From an alpha proteobacterium SCGC AAA015-N04 (lineage in GTDB: Bacteria > Pseudomonadota > Alphaproteobacteria > Puniceispirillales > Marisalimonadaceae): a stretch of DNA of 64,000 bases. How positions within the stretch are numbered: the stretch's first letter is position 1; every line of letters begins with the position of its first letter. The position numbers and the translations under genes are program-made. The DNA lies in the NCBI GenBank assembly GCA_000383115.1, contig KB910522.1, forward strand, positions 134,714 to 198,713. The letters run 5' to 3'. This document shows, piece after piece, positions 58,447 through 64,000 of this stretch. Under the pieces are notes generated by a model, which made no database searches, was not told the DNA's origin, and saw only the letters and a program-made list of their open reading frames with translations.

Positions 58447-58782
58447 ATGACTTATATTGTAAATGATAAATGTATAAACTGCAGACACACTGACTGTGTA
58501 GAAGTTTGTCCGGTAGACTGTTTTTACATTGGAGAGAATACTATTGTTATTCATCCAGATGAATGCATTGACTGTGGTGTTTGTGAACCAGAATGTCCAG
58601 TAGATGCTATTCAAGCCGATTCGGATCCAGGCGCTTCAGATTGGTTAGAGTATAATAGAGAAATGTCAGAAATTTGGCCTAATATAACCCAGAAAATTGA
58701 ACCCATGCCGGATCACCAAAAATTTGCTGATGAAGATGGTAAATATGAAAAATATGGTTCAAAAAATCCTGGAACTATATAG
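58447..58782 (+). CDS. fdxA: Seven-iron ferredoxin FdxA
   Basis: 111 residues. Two cysteine clusters are visible: [17 protein letters not shown] and [12 protein letters not shown], which bind one 3Fe-4S and one 4Fe-4S centre as in FdxA (ferredoxin II). The C-terminal half ([17 protein letters not shown]) is typical of the alphaproteobacterial form. Its electron partners are not known. Located between the S4 gene and carD, the conserved alphaproteobacterial order. Confidence 0.95.
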   Translation: MTYIVNDKCINCRHTDCVEVCPVDCFYIGENTIVIHPDECIDCGVCEPECPVDAIQADSDPGASDWLEYNREMSEIWPNITQKIEPMPDHQKFADEDGKYEKYGSKNPGTI

Positions 58783-58846
58783 TCTTTGGACATAATTATC
58801 TTATAGCTGGTGTTTTATGTGTTTCCGTGATATAGTTCCGTTTTTT
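58771..58846 (+). terminator. Candidate terminator after fdxA
   Basis: A perfect 10-base inverted repeat, GGAACTATAT (58771-58780, covering the last fdxA codons) and ATATAGTTCC (58830-58839), is followed by a run of seven T (58841-58847). The loop of 49 bases is long for an intrinsic terminator, so this may instead form a stabilising 3' structure. carD then has its own leader. Confidence 0.4.
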
Positions 58847-58903
58847 TATTTTATTGTTTTGGCATAATTAACAAACAACATAACAAATTAAGGATAAATT
58901 ATA

Positions 58904-59428
58904 GTGTCTAAAGAAAAAAAACCATTAAATACGTTTATTGCGGGTGATTTCGTTGTTTATCCAAGTCATGGTGTAGGTAAAATCATAGGTACCGAAAAAC
59001 GTAAAATTGAAAACATTGATCTTGAACTTTTAGTTGTACGATTTGATCATGAAAGAATGACTTTGAGGGTGCCCTTATCTAAAGCAAAAGAATCAGGCCT
59101 AAGAACATTATCAAGTAAAGTACAAATGGAAGAAGCCATAGTGACTTTAAAAGGTAAGGCAAAAGTAAAAAAAACAATGTGGTCTAGAAGAGCTCAAGAA
59201 TACGAAACTAAAATAAATTCTGGAAGTCTCGTATCTATTGCAGAAGTCGTTCGTGATTTGTACCGAAAAGAAGATCAAGGTGAGCAATCTTATTCTGAAA
59301 GACAAATGTACCAAGCTGCTTTGGAACGTTTAGCTAGTGAATTTGCAGTTGTAGATGATATTGATAAGGACAGTGCAATTGTTAAGTTAGAAAAAATAAT
59401 AGATGATAATGCAGATGAAGCCGCATAA
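58904..59428 (+). CDS. carD: CarD family transcription regulator
   Basis: 174 residues. The N-terminal RNA-polymerase-interacting (Tudor-like) domain begins FIAGDFVVYPSHGVGKIIG, followed by ELLVVRFDHERMTLRVPLSK; the C-terminal helical DNA-binding domain starts near MWSRRAQEYETKI. CarD contacts the polymerase beta subunit and stabilises open complexes, chiefly at rRNA promoters. The start is GTG at 58904 after AAGGA. Confidence 0.96.
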   Translation: MSKEKKPLNTFIAGDFVVYPSHGVGKIIGTEKRKIENIDLELLVVRFDHERMTLRVPLSKAKESGLRTLSSKVQMEEAIVTLKGKAKVKKTMWSRRAQEYETKINSGSLVSIAEVVRDLYRKEDQGEQSYSERQMYQAALERLASEFAVVDDIDKDSAIVKLEKIIDDNADEAA

Positions 59429-59446
59429 TTTTTAAATATTTAACTG

Positions 59447-60391
59447 ATGTTAAAAATAAAAAAAAAGACTACCGATTTTTTTGAATGCTTGCCATCTTAT
59501 GAACAGAATTACTTCAAAGTTGACCATGATCATCAAATATACTTTGAACAATATGGAAACCCAAATGGTAAACCAATCTTATTCTTACATGGAGGACCCG
59601 GTGCTGGTTTCTCTGCTTCTCATAAAAGTTTTTTTAATCCAAAAATTTTTAGAGTTATATTTTTTGACCAAAGAGGTGCTGGCAAAAGCATTCCCTTTGC
59701 AGAAACTAAAAATAACAACACAAAAAATCTTATAAATGATATTGAAAAACTAAGGGTCTTTTTAGATATTGATCAATGGTATCTTTTTGGCGGATCTTGG
59801 GGAAGTACTCTTGCTTTGTTATATGGAATAAGCTTTCCAAAAAGATGTTTAGGATTTGTATTAAGGGGCATATTTTTAGGTACAAGAAATGAGGTAAATT
59901 GGTTTTTGTATGATATTAAAAAATTTTTTCCAGAAGCTCATAATAAACTTATGTCATTCGTTCCAAAAAAATATCATAGTAATGTTTTGAAATGGTTTTA
60001 TGAACAACTTCACATAAATAACAGGTCAATTAATTTAAAAGCAGCTTCTGTTTGGGCAGAGTATGAAAATTCTTGTTCAACTCTTAGATACGTTGAGCGG
60101 CCAGTTTCAGGAGAGAGTGCTCTAGCTATTTCAAGAATAGAAACACATTATTTCATAAATAATTGTTTTTTAAGTGAAAATTTTATTTATAAAAATATTT
60201 ATAAAATTTGCAACATCCCGAGCCTAATTATTCAAGGCAGACATGATGTAATTTGTCCTCCGAATAATGCGTTTATACTTTCAAAGAGTTGGAAGGCCTC
60301 AAAATTGGAAATTGTAGAAGATGCTGGACACTCTGCATTTGAACAAAGTATGAGGATTAAATTAATTGATGCTTTAAAAAAGATATTATAA
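59447..60391 (+). CDS. pip: Proline iminopeptidase (alpha/beta hydrolase)
   Basis: 314 residues, peptidase family S33. The oxyanion motif LHGGPGAGFSASHKSFF, DQRGAGKS, nucleophile Ser in GGSWGSTLALLYG, Asp in QGRHDVICPPNN and His in DAGHSAFEQ are all present. It removes N-terminal proline from peptides. It follows carD by 18 bases and is probably read from the same transcript. Confidence 0.95.
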   Translation: MLKIKKKTTDFFECLPSYEQNYFKVDHDHQIYFEQYGNPNGKPILFLHGGPGAGFSASHKSFFNPKIFRVIFFDQRGAGKSIPFAETKNNNTKNLINDIEKLRVFLDIDQWYLFGGSWGSTLALLYGISFPKRCLGFVLRGIFLGTRNEVNWFLYDIKKFFPEAHNKLMSFVPKKYHSNVLKWFYEQLHINNRSINLKAASVWAEYENSCSTLRYVERPVSGESALAISRIETHYFINNCFLSENFIYKNIYKICNIPSLIIQGRHDVICPPNNAFILSKSWKASKLEIVEDAGHSAFEQSMRIKLIDALKKIL

Positions 60392-60474
60392 ATTATAATT
60401 CTAATTAATTTGTGTCACCACATTTTAAATTATGTTAAATTATTATTAATATTGATACTAGAGGTATTAAATCA

Positions 60475-60726
60475 ATGAATAGTGATAATACAATTGAAAA
60501 AATGACTTTTGAAGAAGCTATGAATGAACTAGAAGAGTTAGTTGATTCTCTTGATAAGGGCGAAATATCTCTTGATGAAGCAATTGCTGCATATGATAGA
60601 GGTTCGTTGCTAAAACATCATTGTCAAAAAAAACTAGATGCAGCCAAAATGAAAGTGGAAACAATAAATGTTTCAGAAAATTCAGATCTTCTCTCACAGA
60701 ACTTAACTGTTACTGACCCTGATTAG
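60475..60726 (+). CDS. xseB: Exodeoxyribonuclease VII small subunit
   Basis: 83 residues. MTFEEAMNELEELVDSLDKG followed by EISLDEAIAAYDRGSLL is the XseB signature. It joins XseA, not in the window, in a nuclease acting on single-stranded DNA. First gene of the xseB-ispA-dxs-tlyA set, the conserved alphaproteobacterial order. Confidence 0.96.
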   Translation: MNSDNTIEKMTFEEAMNELEELVDSLDKGEISLDEAIAAYDRGSLLKHHCQKKLDAAKMKVETINVSENSDLLSQNLTVTDPD

Positions 60727-60753
60727 TTTTTTTGTAAATAAGGGGTTGTTTTA

Positions 60754-61674
60754 GTGACGCATATTGAAGCAAAACTTAAAAAAAATTCACTTATTATTGA
60801 CGAATTTTTAGATTTAAATCTTCCATCTGGTAATGGTTTGAATAAGAAACTTTTTAGAGCAATGCGATATTCTACCATTAGTGGTGGAAAGAAAATTAGA
60901 GCGTTTTTACTAGTAGAAACAGCCAAACTATTAAATATTAATAATGGTAATAAAAAATTAACAAAGACAAAACTTCAAGAGCTAATCGCAGTAGCATCTG
61001 CTGTAGAAGCTATTCATACTTATTCGTTGATACATGACGATTTGCCTGATATGGACAATGCGTTAATCCGAAGGGGCAAGCCTACGACTCATATTAAATT
61101 TAATCCATATACTGCAATTCTTACTGGAGATGCCTTGTTAAGTTGGGCATTTCAAATTATTGGAGATAAGAATTTAATAAAGGATCCTAAAGTTAGATCC
61201 GAAATTTGTTATATTTTATCTAAAGCAATAGGTCCATATGGAATGGTTGGCGGACAACAAGCTGATATGGATTTAAATAATAAATCAAATTTAAGTCTTA
61301 AACAAATAGAATGGATCCAAAACCACAAAACTGGTTCATTAATATCGTGTTGTTCTCAATTAGCTGCAATTTTGTTAGATGTTAATAATATACAAACAGA
61401 AATAATTACAAATTATGCGAGAAAACTTGGTTTAGCTTTTCAAATTTCTGACGATTTGCTAGATGTATATGGCGATGAAATAATGATAGGTAAACCAATT
61501 AATCAAGACTTTAAAAATGAAACTCCTAATTTTGTTTCGGTTTTGGGTAAGAAAAAAGCTATTAAAAAAGCTTTAGAGGTATCTGAAGAAGCAATAAGTT
61601 TAATCCTTAAATTTAACCGCGGTACAGAAAACCTTGTATCTTTAGCAAAATATACTGTAAATAGAAATAATTAA
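60754..61674 (+). CDS. ispA: Polyprenyl diphosphate synthase, farnesyl type
   Basis: 306 residues. The first aspartate-rich motif is LIHDDLPDMD and the second is ISDDLLDVYGD; GGKKIRAFLLVE carries substrate-binding Lys and Arg, and MVGGQQADM is typical of FPP synthases. It makes farnesyl diphosphate for heme O, ubiquinone tails and, after elongation, carotenoids. Geranylgeranyl production cannot be excluded from sequence. The start is GTG at 60754. Confidence 0.93.
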   Translation: MTHIEAKLKKNSLIIDEFLDLNLPSGNGLNKKLFRAMRYSTISGGKKIRAFLLVETAKLLNINNGNKKLTKTKLQELIAVASAVEAIHTYSLIHDDLPDMDNALIRRGKPTTHIKFNPYTAILTGDALLSWAFQIIGDKNLIKDPKVRSEICYILSKAIGPYGMVGGQQADMDLNNKSNLSLKQIEWIQNHKTGSLISCCSQLAAILLDVNNIQTEIITNYARKLGLAFQISDDLLDVYGDEIMIGKPINQDFKNETPNFVSVLGKKKAIKKALEVSEEAISLILKFNRGTENLVSLAKYTVNRNN

Positions 61675-61711
61675 TTTTTGTAATTTTCGTCAAGGTTGAA
61701 ATTGATTAATT

Positions 61712-63652
61712 ATGAATAAAAATACGAAAAAAAGATTAACAAAAACTCCATTACTTGACCAAGTTAATAATCCAAATGATCTCAAGTTTTTTGAAATCAA
61801 TGATCTTGAAAAACTATCTCATGAGTTACGTTCTGATATGATTGATATAGTTTCGAAAACAGGAGGACATTTAGGTGCGGGTCTTGGGGTTGTTGAATTG
61901 GCTATTGCTATTCATTATGTTTTTGACACACCTGAAGATAAATTAATATGGGATGTAGGGCACCAAGCCTATCCTCATAAAATTCTAACCACAAGAAGAA
62001 ATAAGATGAGCACTCTGAGAAAAGCAAAAGGTATTTCAGGATTTACAAAAAGATCTGAGTCTATTTATGATCCCTTTGGTGCTGGACACTCGTCAACTTC
62101 TATTTCAGCTGCATTAGGAATGGCTGTTGCAAGAGATAAATTGGGCAAAGCTAATAATGTAATTGCAGTAATTGGTGATGGTGCTATGAGTGCAGGAATG
62201 GCATACGAAGCAATTAATAATGCCGGATCTTTGAAAACTAAGTTGTTGGTTATTTTAAACGATAATGATATGTCTATAGCACCAGCTGTTGGAGGTTTGA
62301 GTAACTATTTATCAAATGTTGTATCAAGTAGACCTTTCAATAATGTAAGAGAGATTGCTAAACAAATGGTCAATCTCTTCCCAAAAGAAATTAGCGAGAC
62401 TGCGAAGAGAGCAGAAAATCTTGCTCGCAATATTTTTGGATATTCTGAAGGAACAATTTTTAGTCAAATGGGTATGAACTATCTAGGACCAATTGATGGT
62501 CATGACGTTAAGTCAATGGTTAAAATATTAAAAAATTTAAAAGGTGGGTCTCATGACAAACCAATCTTGCTGCATGTTGTAACTGAGAAGGGCCGCGGCC
62601 ATCCTTTCTCAAAAGTATCTCATGAAAAATATCACGCTGTTTCAGAATTTAACCTCGTTACTGGGGATGTAACTAAATCAATTTCAAATATACCTACTTA
62701 TACAAATATTTTCTCTGATACTTTATGTCAATTAGCAGAAAATGATAGACAAATAGTGGCAATTACAGCGGCTATGCCTTCAGGTACAGGATTAAATAAG
62801 TTTGCAGAGAAATTTAAAGATAGGTTTTTTGACGTAGGTATAGCCGAACAACATGCTGTTACATTTGCTGCTGGCTTGGCAGTTGAAGGCTTAAAACCTT
62901 TTGTAGCAATTTATTCTACTTTTTTGCAAAGAGCCTATGATCAAGTTATTCATGACGTTGTTATTCAAAGATTACCAGTGCGTTTTATGCTAGATAGAGC
63001 TGGGTTTGTGGGTGCTGACGGGGCTACACATGCAGGATCTTTTGATTTATCTTATTTATGTTGCTTGCCTGGTGTTGTTGTAATGGCTCCAAGCGACGAG
63101 TCTGAGTTAGCTAATATGGTTTTAACTTCTTCATTGTATAGTGATGGACCTATTTTTTGTAGATATCCAAGAGGTGAGGGCGAAGGAGTTAATATTTCTA
63201 AATCTCCAGAAGTTATTCAAATTGGCAAGGGGCGAATTATAAAGAAAGGAAAGGATTTAGCAATTTTTGCTTTAGGTACTAGAGTAGGTGTGGCACTTAA
63301 AGTTGCTGATATTTTGACTGAAAATCAATACTCAATTACAGTAGCAGATGCCCGATTTGCAAAGCCAATTGATACAGATCTTTTAAAAAAATTATGGAAT
63401 GAGCACCCAAAACTTATAATAATAGAAGAAGGATCTGTTGGTGGTTTTGGTTCTCATTGTTTACATTTCTTATCTTCTAATGGAATGCTTAATCAACATA
63501 ATAAAGAAATAAGATGCTTAGCAATGCCAGATACTTTTGAAGATCAAGCATCACAAAAAGAACAATTATCCAATGCAGGCTTAGATGTTGAAGGATTAAA
63601 AAATACAATACTTAAGATGTTTCCTGTCTCAAAGTCAAAAATGCAGTCTTAA
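61712..63652 (+). CDS. dxs: 1-deoxy-D-xylulose-5-phosphate synthase
   Basis: 646 residues, full length. The ThDP motif GDGAMSAGMAYEAINNAG, DVGHQAYPHKILT, and the second-domain DVGIAEQHAVTFAAGLA and DRAGFVGADGATHAG are intact. It condenses pyruvate and glyceraldehyde-3-phosphate, the entry step of the non-mevalonate isoprenoid pathway that ends with IspH (also in this window). Confidence 0.98.
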   Translation: MNKNTKKRLTKTPLLDQVNNPNDLKFFEINDLEKLSHELRSDMIDIVSKTGGHLGAGLGVVELAIAIHYVFDTPEDKLIWDVGHQAYPHKILTTRRNKMSTLRKAKGISGFTKRSESIYDPFGAGHSSTSISAALGMAVARDKLGKANNVIAVIGDGAMSAGMAYEAINNAGSLKTKLLVILNDNDMSIAPAVGGLSNYLSNVVSSRPFNNVREIAKQMVNLFPKEISETAKRAENLARNIFGYSEGTIFSQMGMNYLGPIDGHDVKSMVKILKNLKGGSHDKPILLHVVTEKGRGHPFSKVSHEKYHAVSEFNLVTGDVTKSISNIPTYTNIFSDTLCQLAENDRQIVAITAAMPSGTGLNKFAEKFKDRFFDVGIAEQHAVTFAAGLAVEGLKPFVAIYSTFLQRAYDQVIHDVVIQRLPVRFMLDRAGFVGADGATHAGSFDLSYLCCLPGVVVMAPSDESELANMVLTSSLYSDGPIFCRYPRGEGEGVNISKSPEVIQIGKGRIIKKGKDLAIFALGTRVGVALKVADILTENQYSITVADARFAKPIDTDLLKKLWNEHPKLIIIEEGSVGGFGSHCLHFLSSNGMLNQHNKEIRCLAMPDTFEDQASQKEQLSNAGLDVEGLKNTILKMFPVSKSKMQS

Positions 63653-63689
63653 AATAATCTAAATAATTATTTGACAAGGTTAATAAAAG

Positions 63690-64000
63690 ATTAAAAAAGA
63701 ACGTATAGATAAACTTTTAATTACAAAAGGATTTGCAGTTAGTAGAAAGCAAGCTGCAGCTTTGCTAATGGCTGGGAAAGTATTTGTAGATCAAAAGTGT
63801 ATTGATAAATCAGGCCAACAAATTTCAATTAACTCAATAATTCATATTAAAGATAAAATTCACCCTTGGGTTTCAAGAGGAGGTATGAAATTAGAAAAAG
63901 CAATTATAGAATTCAAACTTAATTGTAAATCAGTTGTAGCTCTTGATGTAGGTGCAAGCACTGGCGGTTTCACAGATGTCTTATTAACTTATGGGGCTAA
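63690..64000 (+). CDS. tlyA: TlyA family rRNA 2'-O-methyltransferase, N-terminal part, cut by the window edge
   Basis: The frame has an N-terminal S4 domain (KKERIDKLLITKGFAVSRKQ, then ALLMAGKVFVDQK), WVSRGGMKLEKAI, and the SAM-binding motif ALDVGASTGGFTDVLL, all typical of TlyA. The frame opens after a stop at 63684-63686, and no ATG, GTG or TTG occurs before the S4 domain. ATT at 63690, giving (M)KKERIDKLL and preceded by AAGG at 63676-63679, is the best start by homology. It follows dxs as in other alphaproteobacteria. The rest lies beyond the window. Confidence 0.88.
   Translation, partial: MKKERIDKLLITKGFAVSRKQAAALLMAGKVFVDQKCIDKSGQQISINSIIHIKDKIHPWVSRGGMKLEKAIIEFKLNCKSVVALDVGASTGGFTDVLLTYGA

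Overview
The window is a very AT-rich, tightly packed bacterial chromosome segment with about 68 protein genes, no tRNA or rRNA gene that I could find, no mobile element, no CRISPR array and no gene-free stretch over 300 bases. Gene content and gene order point to an aerobic marine alphaproteobacterium with a streamlined genome, of the SAR11 / HIMB59 (AEGEAN-169) / AT-rich Rhodospirillales kind. The exact clade cannot be fixed from this window. The indicators are a carotenoid-to-retinal cluster, alphaproteobacterial orders (coxB-coxA-ctaB-coxF-ctaG-coxC-surf1; atpI-B-E-F'-F; xseB-ispA-dxs-tlyA; helicase-S4-fdxA-carD; smc-dsbA-DUF721 divergent from mutY), AT-biased codons, and genes that abut or overlap even when convergent.

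Layout. 1-3.5 kb: the end of crtI, then crtB, crtY and blh, which make beta-carotene and cleave it to retinal; a rhodopsin gene is expected just outside the window. 3.5-8.2 kb: ubiA, rsmE, gshA, tldD. 8.4-17 kb: an aa3-type cytochrome c oxidase operon with its assembly factors, running into thrC and an M16 peptidase. 17-22.4 kb: yqgE, a DsbD-like transporter, peroxiredoxin, rnhA, thrB, ispH. 22.5-25.4 kb: a lipoprotein and the F0 part of ATP synthase. 25.5-31.3 kb: smc, a DsbA-like protein, a DciA-like protein, mutY. 31.3-36.5 kb: purH, a heparinase-like protein, a frameshifted rsmB, and small DUF1674 and DUF1491 genes. 36.5-43.5 kb: a PanE-like reductase, an oxalate-CoA-ligase-like enzyme, pgi, a PCu(A)C copper chaperone, a wrecked metY, dusA and a YciB-like gene. 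43.5-50.4 kb: the full ccmABCDEFGHI set for cytochrome c maturation, in order on the minus strand. 50.5-55.1 kb: two divergent or convergent pairs of metabolic genes of unknown substrate (class III CoA transferase, beta-hydroxyacid dehydrogenase, ThDP enzyme, SDR without its usual catalytic residues). 55.3-64 kb: a SUV3-like helicase, S4 protein, fdxA, carD, proline iminopeptidase, then xseB-ispA-dxs and the start of tlyA.

How it fits together. Much of the window serves aerobic energy conversion: heme/copper oxidase, copper delivery (CtaG, PCu(A)C), cytochrome c maturation (Ccm, DsbD-like), ubiquinone (UbiA), the ATP synthase membrane sector, and a retinal supply for light-driven ion pumping. 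Isoprenoid genes (dxs, ispA, ispH) feed ubiquinone, heme A and carotenoids.

No wholly new system is evident. The items most worth a second look are: metY reduced to its two ends behind a leader that may be a SAM riboswitch; rsmB split at a run of nine A; tlyA with no ATG/GTG/TTG start; small genes easily missed (coxF, ccmD, DUF1674); an SDR lacking the YxxxK pair; and the unassigned metabolic genes at 50.5-55.1 kb.
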